A stretch of 64,000 nucleotides of DNA from the NCBI GenBank assembly GCA_900074885.1, contig FJUW01000010.1:248001-312000 (forward strand). Reading direction: 5' to 3'. The position numbers were made by a program, and so were the translations under genes. A model generated the notes under the pieces. The model had not been told where the DNA came from. It ran no database searches and saw nothing but the letters and a program-made list of their open reading frames with translations. Within the stretch, counting starts at the first letter, position 1. Each line of letters opens with the position of its first letter. Of this stretch, positions 23,983 to 36,625 are shown piece by piece. The stretch comes from Rhynchosporium graminicola. Its lineage: Eukaryota > Ascomycota > Leotiomycetes > Helotiales > Ploettnerulaceae.

Positions 23983-24518
23983 TTCTGAAGTCGTGATTAG
24001 TGGGGGTTGTTTTCCATGAATAGATCCATTAACAGTAGGAAAATTATGTGAACAAAATTTGCACTTACTGATAGTTGCTGCCGTCCTTGACTTCGGTAGA
24101 TAGAATATAAATATGTGCTAAGTCTTCCAATGTTGTGCTGAGAGGTGGTGTTGAATAGGTAGGTAGTGAAGTTGCGATGACGAAGCTATGTGTGGTAGTA
24201 TCTCGCCGATCGATAGTATGGGTGATCTACGCTAGTCCCCGATACCCCTGCGAAGTCCTTGGCAGGGGAGTACCACGGTTCAAATAGGGCTGAGCCAGCT
24301 CGTCTCCCTGCTTCTTTCGATTGAAAACCCAAGTCACAAAGGTTTCGGGGATTTTCTAGTGTATAACCTCTTCCGGTCGCCTGCATCTCCTCGCCGACTA
24401 CGATGGCCACCTAGTTGGTAGTCAATAAGCTGGCTTTGACGTTAGAGACGGGCCATGCTGGGTCGGTGATTAGGACAAAGGCCAGGTAATATATACTATC
24501 ATGAGTAGTCTGCTTTCT
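23983..24518. other. Intergenic
   Basis: Promoter and 5' leader of the Gly-rich gene at the left end and the 3' UTR of the palmitoyltransferase gene at the right end. A TAGGTAGGTAG motif lies near 24156-24166. No gene or RNA is recognised. Confidence 0.5.
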
Positions 24519-25864
24519 TCATGTATGCTCAAAAACTCTAGCTTTCCTTCTCCTAAGTAGCTCTCCTAATGGAATATCATCTTCAGAAAGAACTTCAGCA
24601 TCTTCGTCGACGCCATAATCATGCAGAGTGTCACCATCTCTGTTTGTCCATTTCTTCTGCACTTCGACGGTTTCCTCTCCTTCACTTTCAGTTCCACTTT
24701 CTGACTCATCATCTTCGCTTTCTTCTACACCATACTTCGTTTCTCCCCATCTTTTGTGGTCTTGCTGTTGTCGTTTCCTGAATGCAGCCATCTCTTCTTC
24801 AGGAGTACCATAAACTCGCGCGTCTTCCTTCTGCCGTGCGACTCTCTCGCCTCTTGACATTTTATCCGGGTCAGGCGGAGGCCACGCCTTGTCCACCTCT
24901 TCGAAGCCGTTTAGTGCCCAAGTTCCTGCACTATCAATGTTTGGTCCGCCTCCAAAAGGCATAAACCACATTAAAACATTCTTAGTACCCATGGCCTGGC
25001 ACAGATTGCTCCAGATCCCTATGTCATACGGGAATTCCTGATGCTGAATTCGCATCCGCTGACCACCGCTAGCATATACATAGCCATTCGTCCTCAATGA
25101 TCTGTCCACCAAAGCCTCATGTCGCTCAATCTCCCAGCTTTCAATCATGGTTGTGTTAATGACGAAGCTCCATCCAGCTCTCAAGAGAAGTATTCCGAGG
25201 GCGAAGAGCGTGAAGCTGTTAACCACGAGTAGAATAAACAGATGTACTATTGCCCAGGTTGGAGGACCTAAGTATGAAGGAAGATTACGGTTATTCCATA
25301 TAACCATCAATCGTATATAAAGGTGGTATGCGAGAATCGACATGGAAAGCACGGCATAGAACACGAAGCGGTAAAAGTGTGGAAATGTCGTATGCGAGAC
25401 GCAATTTGTAGTCCACGGACAGTGGTGATCCATTTTAGGAATGCATCTGCGATGCATTAGGGACAGTTTTGTTTTGAAAAGTGATGACATATAGCCTACC
25501 TTCCGCACTTCCTGCAATGGTGTGCTCTTGGTGGCTTCACAGCATCGCATTTCTTGCACCACCTTAACTTCCTGTCGAAGGTCAAGACACCTCCATCAGC
25601 CTCGTCGGCATCTTTAATTGGAGCGACTTTATCAACCCATCCTTTTTTGCCTGGATCGGTCGTACATGCTCGTTCATAGCACCACCATACTCCGGCTACA
25701 AGAATGTTAAACCACAGAGCCTGCTTTTGGTTCAGGGGGCCCGGTTCGATGTAACAGAACAGGACTTGGGAGGAGTAACTAAGGAAAGAGATGAGAAGTG
25801 CAACAAAAGGTATCGCAATTTGTTCGGCCGCAGGCAGCGCGAGTGGAATTTTCATAGCCGGCAT
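24519..25864 (-). CDS. pfa4: Palmitoyltransferase Pfa4 (DHHC protein)
   Basis: Two exons (25864-25500 and 25446-24519; intron GTAGGC ... CGCAG, 53 nt) give 430 residues. The catalytic zinc-finger Cys-rich domain spans the intron: RWCKKCDAVKPPRAHHCRKC, then RCIPKMDHHCPWTTNCVSH, with the active Cys in DHHC. Four membrane helices are visible: IPFVALLISFLSYSSQVLF, ALWFNILVAGVWWCY, FYAVLSMSILAYHLYI and VHLFILLVVNSFTLFALGIL. The DPG motif (TTDPGKKG) and a TTxxE-like motif (NTTMIESWE) flank the core as expected. The C-terminal third is acidic and Arg-rich. Pfa4 is an ER enzyme that S-palmitoylates amino-acid permeases and chitin synthase 3 in yeast. The first ATG giving a natural start is 25864. A second in-frame ATG follows nine bases later. 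It is transcribed divergently from the MFS pseudogene. Confidence 0.9.
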
Positions 25865-26415
25865 GCCTGGTCGTCGGAGAATCACAATATCGGATATATT
25901 GACATGATGCAGCCTCGCAGCCTTGTAAAAAGTTTAGCAGCTTGGACTCGGCATGATTTTAGACCGATCGAGCTCCCTTGCTGAGTCAATAATCGGAGGC
26001 GCTTTGATTGGTTCGTTTACAATCGGAACAATAATACACCGGCTTAAACGAGAACGAGAGACTCTCCTTCAGTTCGCAATCGATGATCAAGCCTCTCGAT
26101 CCGAACGAGGCTCGGGGAGGCTGCGAACCCCAGCCAGTGCATAACGGCTGTTGCAATTTTCAGCTCAGAATGGGAAGTCTGAGATAAATTGCTCGCACAC
26201 GGCGCAACCATCGTTGCGTAGGTAGAAGTGATTCATACTCTTCCTTTTCATGATCTCTCCGCGCATCACTGTTCTCGAGTCTGGCTTTGTTCCTTTGTGT
26301 ATAAGTTACAAGTCACTTACCGTGGAGTCCTACGAGTAGAGATGACGAGTCTTCCTCATTGCACATACTTTGCACAGTTGCAAATGGACAGACATTTGGA
26401 TAATACCATACCGCG
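25865..26415. other. Divergent promoter region, pfa4 / MFS pseudogene
   Basis: 551 bases between the two start codons. No gene is seen. GAGCGGATT-like or other defined regulatory sites were not recognised. Confidence 0.5.
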
Positions 26416-28538
26416 ATGGCAATCATAAATGCTCCTTCAGCTGCTCACTCGAGCGAGAAAAAGGTCGCAGGAATTCTCCCCTCTCCATCAAGCGCCAATT
26501 CGTCCGATCGCAATCATTCTTCAGATCCCTCCCCACTCGAAGCAGTTCAGCCAGTATTCAAACCATCGAGAGGTTTCCTCCTCGCCTTTGCTTCAATCTG
26601 TATCATTACACTTGCAGCTGCTCTTGATGCAACCTCTCTCAGTATAGCCCTTCCCATAATCACAGAAAAGCTAGACGTACAGCTATCGAAGCCTTCTGGT
26701 CTGGAACCTCGTTTTTGTTGACTTCGGCTGTCTTTCAGCCTGTCATCGCTGGCTTCAGTCATGTCTTTGGTCGGAAAGAAGTAAGCCCAGTGTGCAAGCC
26801 CTGGGTTGAAGTAGCTCTGCTGACATTCGATTAACGTTAATGCTTACGTCGATCCTCTTCTTCTTCGTCGGTCCCGTAGTGTCAGCACTCGCAAAGAACT
26901 TTACAATGATGCCGGTAGGACGATCAATACAAGGTATTGGTGGAGGGGGTATATTGTCACTTGGAGAAATCCTCGTTACTCAGCTCGTACCACTTGCTGT
27001 GAGAGGAAGTATGTTCATCGGATACCTTCTTGACTTTTGAATCTACTGACACTGACCAGCATGGTTTGGATATCTTGGTTCCATGTGGGCGATCGGTAGC
27101 GTAACAGGTCCCTTGATGGGAGGAGCATTTGCCCAGAACGTTAAGTAAGTACGCTTGAAGAGACATTTCTTCTCTTCTACCTACCACGACTTCCTTAGGA
27201 TATGGATCCATATCACAAGACCTATGTGAATCAACAAATGCTAACTCTTCGCAGTTGGCGGTGGATCTTTTGGATTAATGTTCCCATAATCGCAATCGGG
27301 ACGGTCGCCATTGTCATGTTCCTCACCCTTAACAAAACAGCTGGCAACTTGGTCCAGAAGGCCAGAAACTTTGATTGGTTCGGGTCCATATTCTTCGTTG
27401 CCTCGAGTGTCTCATTTCTTATTCCTTTAACATGGGGAGGAATCATGTACTCTTGGACTTCATGTAAGTGCTTTCCCTCGTTCGCTACAAGACATAAAGA
27501 GTCTTGATCCTTTGTCGCTCATAGAGAGTATACATACTAAAGTCTCGACAGGGCGAACATTCTTTCCTCTCTTGGTCGGTGTAGCTGGCGTGTTTGGCTT
27601 CGGTTTCTACGAGCACTGGCTCTCAGAAAGAGCATTCGATTCTGAAGGCAACGCTCTACCTGGCAATAATACCGAGCAGATCATACGTTTCACGATATTC
27701 AACAACCGTACTATGCTTATCACCTACCTCGAACCACTCATCCATGGAATTGTCCTCTGGTCACTCCTATACTTCCTCCCTCTGTACTATGAGGCCGTAC
27801 AAGGTTACACCCCTATTATATCGGGAGTTGCTATCCTCCCTGAAACCAGTTTCGTCGCTCGTAGGTTTTCTTATACATTCAACCCCACCATTCACTTATA
27901 CGGACATCTAACAACTCACAGCAATGTCCGTAATCGTCGGCATCATCTGCGCAAAAACAGGCCATTATAGGTGGGCAACATATACCGGCTGGCTCCTCAC
28001 CACCCTCGGCGCAGGGATCCTCATTCTCCTCGACCCATCCGCCTCAATTGTCTCCTGGATATTCCTGAACGTCCCTATAGGTATAGGAACGGGCATGTTA
28101 TTCCCAGCCATGGGCCTCGCCATTCAAGCCGCCGGAAGGCAAGAAGACGCCGGCCATGCCGCTGCAATTTAAAGTTTCACACGCGTCTTCGGTTAATCGC
28201 TCGGCGTCGCCACGGGGGGCGTGATTTTCCAGAACCAGATCAGACTTAAGCTGCTTAGTTAAGAACTACTGGCTCCGTTTGCGGATGCGTATAGTAAGGA
28301 TGCTACGGTTCTTATCGGGGTTATTAAGCATATGGAAGAAGGGCTTGAGAAGACGCAGCTGGTTCAGGCGTATTCTGATGCTTTAACAGTGATCTGGATG
28401 GTCATGTGTACGTTGAGTGCCGTGGCGCTGGCGACGAGTTTGGCGACGAAGGGGTATTCGCTGGATCAGGAACATAAAACATTGCAAAGGTATATGGAAC
28501 AGGAGAAGGTGGCTGATCCGGAAAAGAGTCGAGAGTGA
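26416..28538 (+). pseudogene. Decayed MFS drug-resistance-type transporter
   Basis: Former exons can be traced as 26416 to about 26773, 26837-27008, 27060-27144, 27255-27463, 27552-27860 and 27922-28538. They encode a DHA-type major facilitator: a Ser-rich N-terminus, SICIITLAAALDATSLSIAL, VGRSIQGIGGGG (motif C region), SMWAIGSVTGPL, WRWIFWIN, and a C-terminal KGYSLDQEH. The lesions are as follows. One base is missing near 26676-26679, where the frame changes between KLD and TAIEAFWSG. A splice acceptor at 26835-26836 reads AACG where AACAG is expected. Three in-frame TAA codons lie at 28170, 28194 and 28260. At the second stop the context (VFG stop SLGVATGG) strongly implies a lost Gln. All three stops could come from CAA by a single C-to-T change. 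The remaining introns are intact and in phase, so decay looks recent. A sequencing-error explanation would need five independent errors. Confidence 0.82.
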
Positions 28539-29544
28539 GACTGAGAGTGAGAAGGTGTTTGTGCAACCAGCACGTGGTAAATCTTGATGTTAGGAGGTAA
28601 GTCTAGGCATCTGAATAGGCGAGCATATATTGGGATAGTGTCGCGAGGCGTTTAATTTGCCGCATATATTTAATGCATAGATAGAAGTAAGGAGATTAAA
28701 ACATTGGCATTTTTTTCCACTTTTGCAGTACTGGTTCCACGTTTTCGAAGGTCTGGGATATTGCGTCGGATGAGCCTGATTTACTTCGTATCCAGAGATT
28801 GAGGCGAAGTGATTGTGGATCTAAACATTGCTGCTACCGCAATACATTCTTTTTGAAGTTTCGTGCGTCTGAAATTCTGTAATGTAAAGCCCTTACTTAC
28901 CTTCGTTGCCAATACTCCAGTAGACGACCTCCGTAACCTTTATAACTCTGATGGACGATAATCAGTCACAAGGAAGCAAGCTTCCCGCTTCGGAGTCCAG
29001 TCTTCCGACCTTGACGATTGATGACATACGAACTTGTAGATGAGATCTTTGAACAGGGCAGACAACTCACACTCCAGATCAACACCAGAGCTAAGCGAGT
29101 CCGAAACCGACCCGAATCTCAAAACTCAACCCCGGATTTCACATCACCCAGGTGGACTTGAATGTCTCTCGGCTCGGACTCGGACTCTTGAAGCCTGTCC
29201 AACAAAATCCAAACAGGCTCAAACCTCGTGACATAAACATCGTCAAATTCTATCTTCTTCCCTATCCATGTGTCCCCAAGCTATCTATAAGGCAAGCAAC
29301 AAGTGAAGAACATCCTACAAGAAAGCGATACTTTATAATCCGCATCATCATCATCCATCAACGTAATCACTCCATGCTCTCGAATCGAAGTCGCAAAGTA
29401 TCAGGCAGAAGTCACGTAACTCATCTATGCATCAACGCTCGAATTCCAAGAAAGCAGAAAAAACCAATGTCAACTGTGCCAGATTTCGACTGCCAACACT
29501 ACATCTCGCGCCTGGAAAAATCATCACTTTTGGGAGAATTCAAT
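28539..29544. other. Intergenic
   Basis: Region between the transporter pseudogene and the 3' end of myosin I. Open frames are short and without recognisable features. I see nothing else in it. Confidence 0.5.
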
Positions 29545-32500
29545 TTACCAGTCTGCTTCTTCGTTCCTGTCACGCTGCATGGCACTTTGCCTTGCTTTTA
29601 ACGCTTCAGCCAATCCACCTGCGAAGCTAGGAGTTGGTGTGCTCCGACCACTGTCACTACCGTTAATGCTCAAGCCAGAGTCGCGAGGTGCAGGAGGTGC
29701 TGGCTTGCGACCTCCGGCTGCGGGTCGTTTTGCTGGAGGGGCAGGAGGTGTTGGCTTGGCGCGAACTACCGGGCCGTGACCGTTTGATTTTGCTGCTGCT
29801 GCTGGTGGTGGAGGAGGCGTTGGTCGAATAGCTGGAGCGGCTGGTGGTGGCGGAGGTGCTTCTTCTTGTAGGTAAGCTGCGGGTGCCCATCCTTGCTGCC
29901 CAGATGGATGTCTTGCAAGCCACCACCCTAAGTAAGTTAGCATTAAGCATGAGAAAAGAGTTTGAATAGCACGACGACTTACCATTGTTCTCTTTCTGTA
30001 GGATGGTCATAAGCTCGTCCTTTGCCATTGTAATCTCATTTGCACTCTGGCCGTTGAAATCGTAAAGCACTCTGTATTGTGGCTCTCTAGGAGGTGGAGC
30101 TGCGGCTGGTGGAGCTGGTGGAGGAGGTGGTGGAACAGACCTAGCTGATGATGCTGAAGGGATGCTACGTGTATGAGAGGGTACGGAAGCAGCAGCAGGA
30201 GGAGGGGCGGGCATGTTTCGTCCTTGTGTTGCTGTACCATTCGAGTGAGCAACAGGCTTAGTATTTCTTGTGCTGTAAGTCGTCTTTGCAGGTCTCCCAC
30301 CAGGCCCGCCAGGCTTGATGAGTTTGCCCTTGGTAAATGGCTTTGCGGCAATGGGCTTCCCTTTGGGCATTGGTCTTGATACAGAGTTGGGAGGCTCGCC
30401 TCCTTTCGTATGGATGGCACCGCTCTTGTAGAAATCTTGTTCCATGGGCGAGTCTTTGACGACCTTGATGACTTGCATCTTTCCAGGCTTCTTGGCGTAT
30501 TCGATAGAATCGGAGATCTTAAGGCTGAAGCCACCTCCTGGGATGGCCATAGACATGTGGGTGAATAACTCGGTCTTCAAGAGACAGTTCAACAAGGGAT
30601 CTGCCTCTTGTTGAGAGCCGACTCCAAGCGAAAACCAATCGTCTCGACAGGTTGATGTGCCAACAAATTTGATTGCTCCAAGCGGAATTGATCGCTCGAT
30701 CGCAATCTGAACCTGCTTATTCACGAGATGTTGTGAGATGATGTAAAATTTGCTCTTGGTCAACACCAATATCCTAGGCATCGCTTTACTTGATCGACCG
30801 AATTTTGTCTCCAGTATCTCACCTCGACAGGAGAAAAGCACTTGTTCGTTGGCTGCAAGGTTGACAGCATTGCGGATTCGAGAACCCTGGCCGCTAGTAG
30901 CTGCAATACCGAGATAGTCTCCCATGAACCGCCTTGAACCAAGAAGACTCATCCTCCTGCGCTCTTTACGACCTTGTAGCAGCTGGTGACCGCGATCTCG
31001 AAGAACAAGGAATTCGGCACCGATTCGCTTCTTTCTCCACATCCTTTGGATACGTGTGGCGGCCTCGATACGAATCCGGAGGAAAGCTCTCCAGACTCGC
31101 TGGATTCTGATGGCCATATTGTGCCAATACCTATCACGCATGTGTTCTAGAGCAAACAATGTCTCTGGCGCTTTGATAAACGCTTTCGTTACACCCATTT
31201 GGAACTCTTCGGCTGGAATGCTTGTATCTTTCAAAATTTGTTTCGCACCCGACTTTGCGTCTCCAGTCCAGGTATAGTCACCCGCATATGATGTTTGGGG
31301 AGACAGGAGGTAAAACCTCTCCACGAACTTGTCAAAGGTTTGACGGTACGCAAATCCAGCTCGCCTAATTCTGACGTTTTCTTGCAGACCAAGATACTTG
31401 ATTTGATGCATGACATTTGGGACGTTGTACTCCGAAGGTGATTTGTTCTCATTGGGCTTGATTGTCCGAATGTATGAAGGCTCAGCCTTCATCAGCGTTG
31501 CTACTAAATCGTTTGCAGACGCCTTGATCTTGTCTCCAGCAGACGGGGGCTGCTTTCTGTTGTCCTGGTCGACTTGGTGGGGAAATAGCGCGTGCACAAA
31601 TTCGTTCTGGCTATTACCAAAGAGGTTGAGAAGACCCTTAAGAAGTTGGTCCTTGTTCTTGTCCGTAATTCCCTCAACGGTGTAGGCCACATCTCCGGCG
31701 TAATGCTTGATGATGAAATTGCCCTGTCGTGGAGTCAAATGGGGATTCGACATGCCATTGATAGCTGTTAAGAACGTTCTGTCGCATGCAGCAGGGTCTG
31801 CGTGGGCAGTTTTCGTGGCGTCCTTCATGGCAGAAAATACCCCAGGGGGCCTTACAGACTCGATCAAGTCACACACAATCTTGTTGTCAAAGTATGTGAT
31901 AGGAGTCCACTTGATCTGCTCCCGTGCGTACTCCTCCTGCTCGGTCTTTAGCGTCAGTTGAATAAAAATCTGCTGCAGCTTCTCATTGACGTAGTTGATG
32001 CACAACTGTTCAAAACTGTTCTTTTCGAATATCTCAAATCCATAGATATCGAGAATTCCGATAGAGTTTGCCGTAGCCTGACGAGCCTTCAGCGATACAT
32101 TCACACGTTCCACAATCCAATCGAAAAGATTATTGTAAAGTGCCTTAGCAAGGGCATCTCGAGTCGCTAAAGCTTGCGAGGGATTGGCTGGGGACTCGAT
32201 AACTTCTCCATTTCGAGGGGTTAGAATTCGAATAGTGATAGCCTTTACGACGTCCGCTGCTTCGACCTCCAGCAAATAGGCCAAAAAGTCGACCACAGAC
32301 TGGTCCACAACTTCGGCGTAACCGTCTTTATCCTCCTTGAACCCGATGTTGCCTGTCCATAGAATAGCAGCCAACACTCGAAAAATTTCATCCTGTTCTT
32401 GCTGTGAAAGTCCAATGATCTTCATCGCGTTTAGGGTATCATTCCACTCCGCAAGATCATCAATCCCGTCGACGTCTAGACACTTCGAATTGCTCGTATA

Positions 32501-33510
32501 TGCGTATGTGCTCGGTCCTTGGATTCCGAAGTTCTGCTTGTAAGTGCTTGATGCCCCCTTCGTAAACTGATAGAAGATGTGGAAATTTCGCTCGTTCTGA
32601 ATCTGACCAACTACTCTCGATTTCTCCAAAAGATAGTTGGTGATATCTGCACCAATGGGCTCGCCTTGAGCATTGAATTGCAATTGCAAGTACTTGCCGA
32701 ATCTGGACGAGTTATTGTTTCGCAGCGTTTTCGCGTTCCCGAACGATTCTAATAAGGGATTTGTAGCTAAGACCATGTCTTTGGTCTCTTGAATCGAAGT
32801 GTTCCCGCCTCCAGAGACATTCGCAATGTATTGCATTATCCTTTTCGCAGCTTCTGTTTTCCCTGCTCCCGACTCTCCTGAGATGATTACACATTGGTTA
32901 TCTTTGTAGGCTTTCATGTTGTAGTACGCTGATTCGGCCACTGCGAAGACGTGAGGGGGCATCTGATAAATTTTAGCAGTAGGCTTCATAAAAGCCAAGT
33001 ACATTATCACAAACCTCCAAACGGTTCTTCCCTCTGTAACTGTCCAGAACTGTCTCTGTGTAGATTCCCACTGCAATGAAATCAGCACATGTTGATCAGT
33101 CCCAAAGTTCCCTCTCTACTCACAATCCCGGAATGGATTGACAGATACCAGCACATGCCCAATGTATGTCTACCACATGTCAGAAGCTGCTTCAAGCGGT
33201 GGTGTTTCGGATTCCGGGTGCCATACATAGATCTCTGCATTTTCGAATCGCTTCTTCAAATTGTCGTTTATGGCTTCATTCGAGACCTTGCTGATCAGAG
33301 TGAGATCCGAAACGCCTACTTCCTTCTTCTTCGTTGTGTCGAATGCCGCCTTCTTGATATTGGGCTTCGAGCTGCCCGATGCCGCTGCACGACCACCACC
33401 TGGGTTGGCGGCTTTGTCCCCCTTCGGCCTTCTGCTAATACCCTACGATAACTCATATGTTAGCTAGCTGTCCCCAATGAAGGATATTCGGAATGCTCGT
33501 ATGTTACCAT
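29545..33510 (-). CDS. myoA: Class I myosin (MyoA/Myo5)
   Basis: Six exons (33510-33508, 33442-33227, 33169-33124, 33070-33015, 32962-29983, 29927-29545) give 1227 residues. The motor domain has the P-loop GESGAGKT (about 136-143), switch I NNSSRFGK, switch [10 protein letters not shown] and an actin-binding region. The TEDS-rule position, 16 residues before DALAK, is Glu (about residue 360). Two IQ-like segments ([22 protein letters not shown]) bind light chains or calmodulin. A basic TH1 domain for membrane lipids, a Pro-rich TH2, an SH3 domain split by the last intron ([10 protein letters not shown] ... [19 protein letters not shown]), a second Pro-rich stretch and a C-terminal acidic NEEADW motif follow. 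This is the fungal class I myosin plan that drives Arp2/3-dependent actin assembly at endocytic sites and hyphal tips. The first exon consists of the start codon only. The acceptor with a GCTAAC branch site yields [10 protein letters not shown], matching the family N-terminus. Confidence 0.93.
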
Positions 33511-35609
33511 CTCGAATGTGCTCCCTGGTTGGGAAGGTCTGGCTCAGAATGCGCCCAGCCCACTACTTGCTGCCACAGACCTGCAAGAAAGCCAAATCTT
33601 AATTACCTCAACAAAGAGCACTTCTAAGAATCGCAATTAATGTATCATGAATCGAGATGCGCAGCGTTGAGATATCGTGAATAGTTTGGATGTTGGAAGT
33701 TACGAATCACCAATAGGTCCAACTTCGCAAACAGTCGTCGCTTCAGTGGGGTCGGGATCTCACGTCCCAAGGCCACCGGCCTTTCCTTGGAGGTAAAGCT
33801 GACGCAAGATGTTCACAACTCAGCCTTGTCCACGTATTCCATGGGCAAAAGTATTAAATTGCCACCTCATGCAGCGTGCTTTGATCAGCAATGTGACATA
33901 CTTGTATATACGGAAGAGGGAAGAAATCCTATGTCCCACACCAGAAGGTCAGTTGTCGTCCTTGACTGAACAAAAAGCCAACAATGAGGGAGCTCCTCAA
34001 AAGCTGAACTTCCAAAATAAAGGACATGTTCACCATGAGCGCATCAGAAATGTCTGAAAGAAGATAAAAGAAGAGCATGGCTTCTCCTCTACGAACTTCT
34101 CGGCAAGCTGTATTCTGATCGTCAGCCTGCTTGGATTCGTACAGCAGGTGCACAGAGCTGCCTTGTCCAGCTTTTTTCACATTCTGGACAATCCTTCAGA
34201 GCTCTATGCGGCGTCACCAGTCACAAGGCCAAAAAACATTTTCTATTAACTTCCAATGTCTCTCATACTTATAATTCCCTCAGTCCACTTACCTACAAGG
34301 TAGCCGGCAGCAGCTTACAACGGTTCTTATCTTTGGCGAAGGAAGCGATTGTTGTCGTTATCATTACCTATAGGACTCTTTTTTGAGTGCCAGCTGGAGA
34401 CGCAGCCCGAGCCCAGCATGGAAAAGCAAATCATTGATTTTGCTCTAAACTCTGGACTATGGTATGCATGAAAGGCCAGCGCCATGAAGTCATGGTAGTC
34501 TTGCTAGCTGGATGATTCCTTCACAACAGGATGGTAAATAGGAGGCAATATTGAAGTGCAGATTACCGATGTCAAAGCAAGTGACTTGGAACTTCTCGCC
34601 TTGCGATATGAATATCTTTGAATGTAGTAAAGCCCTGAGGCTCATGTCATGGTTCAATTCCCTTCTTTCTCTATGCCTCGGATGGCTGTACTTCCAGTTG
34701 CTTCTTATGGCCATCATTGCAAAACCGAAGTACCACTTGGCCAAGCTGACTTTCACTCTGTTTCCTCTGTCTTTCAGTTTACAAGTTCTGGGCTTCTGTT
34801 CAGGTTAATAATTTCGCTACTATGGCTGTGGTATTGAGGACTTGACGGCCTTTGGTCGGACTTGGATGGGTTTGCCACGGGTTCAGGAGTTCAAAGAGAC
34901 ATTTTTCATATTTCAGGATTTGGGATCTTCCTTGCAATCGGAATACTTGGCTCCAAAGGAAATGCATTCCTCGGTGTACTTTTGCCACAGGCAGCGTGGA
35001 TCTTACATGCAACCTACATGTGACTTGCCTCTGTGTGAGCTGATAAGGCCAGCAGAGAAGTAGTACATCTCAACTTCGAGCAGGTGCGCGCAGCGCGCAG
35101 CGAGCAGAAGAACAGAATAACGAATGCTCAATTTTCAGGTCCGATATTTGAGAACAAATCAATGGCAGGGTCGGACTTGCTGGCCGTTGATACTCGCTGT
35201 TTCCATCTGTTTCGCGCGGGATATTTGACGCCAAGCGAGCTACATACTTTGCAGTTCCATAACGTGGTGGTCGTCTGTTTACACTATGCTTGCATTTCGA
35301 GGCTAGGCAGATTCGGTTATGATGAAGCTAGAGCTCATCCTACTTATCGGTACACTTCCCTAATTTGAAGTCGCGGAAACATTACATGACTTCACCTGCA
35401 GAAATCCTCAATCTCGCAAGACTGAGTGCTGGACTTTGATCAGATGATGTTCTAGAATTTTAGGGCTCGATCTCTTCTAGGGACACGTTCACTGATCCCT
35501 CGTTACTTGGATCAATCGCGGTCCGGTGTGCAAGTGCTGCAATATTTGGTTGTACAACAAAGCTCACAGCTAGAAATATTCATCCGAGGACATTTTTGGT
35601 GATTATACT
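33511..35609. other. Gene-poor intergenic stretch
   Basis: Promoter of myosin I on the left. Only short, unrelated open frames are present. Around 35080-35100 there is a short GCGCAGCGCGCAGCGAGCAG stretch. No gene is supported. Confidence 0.5.
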
Positions 35610-36625
35610 ATGTCGGATGAGAAACTGGCCACAACATATTCTCTCCTTAGCTCACCCCTCTTCAATCGACATGTGCCTCAAATGCTTGCATCGGAGCCGC
35701 ATGCTGCGGCTTCATTGCTACAAATGATCGAAGGCAGGTCATTACGAGTAATCTCGATTCGTACAGTGTGTGCTTCATGCAATTTGAAGCTGTCAAAGAG
35801 GATTGATGTTGAATCGATTGAACGATGTTCCTGCTCCGAGGGTTTAATCGAAGATCTTCAAAGCTTAATCTTTCCCGATCAATGCCTTCTATGCGAGAGA
35901 CCTGACGATAGTTGAATTGCATACGGTATGCGCATCACGAGAGCAGTCATGACAGGCCTTTAGATCTCAAAACGCGTAAGGACAGCTGAGAAGACGAGTG
36001 GTTGGCCTCCGCAGCTTGCCAGGTCCACATGTTTCTCGCAATGCAGATTCACGATCGGCCGTTATGTGCAAGAGTCATGAATATAGGAGAAAACTGAATA
36101 GCCATTGTGTTCAGGACAGGCCGGCGAGGCTGCTACCAATACTGATGATGATAATGATCTCCTACCGAGTCCCACAACCATCATCTTGGCTCGCGAAGCG
36201 TTACAGCATCCCTTGGTCACATCCACCCCAGCCGCACCAGTGTTTTACGCGACGTACTTGCCGACAAACCGAATTGAGTATGATGGGGTTCTTGAAGTCG
36301 ATGCAACGACATCGATGATTCATTATTCGATACTTGTGACAGTAATAAAGCGGCCAAACTCTGAGAAGCTGCGATTATGCGTAACAATTCCTCTGAGGAC
36401 TCGAAGAGTCCCGGTACCAGCAAGCCAGTTATTGGCTGGAACGCAGCAGTAGCTAAAACCCTAGGGGTCGTCTTCTACCACCGCCCAAACCGACCAATCA
36501 CCAACTTCACATTAGCGCCCGAAGCAACCTTAGAGCTATGGAAGTCGCTATTTATACCTATGGCTTTGGTTGCGCGATTGCAGGAGAATTTCATTCAATC
36601 AATGAACGTAGTCCCGATCCAGTAG
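35610..36625 (+). other. Doubtful orphan gene or decayed gene with Cys-rich segment
   Basis: An ATG at 35610 opens a 101-codon frame whose second half has a zinc-binding-like Cys pattern (CASC, then CSC, then CLLC). A weak donor just before its stop (GATA|GTTGAA, about 35911) and a good acceptor (TGTGTTCAG, about 36114) would join in phase to an open segment containing TNTDDDNDLLPSPTT and a run up to 36452. From 36377 a different frame continues with SKPVIGWNAAVAKTLG up to 36625. Both segments look protein-like but belong to different frames, so either another intron is missed, one base is lost, or this is a pseudogene. I do not recognise the family. Transcript evidence would decide. Confidence 0.3.
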
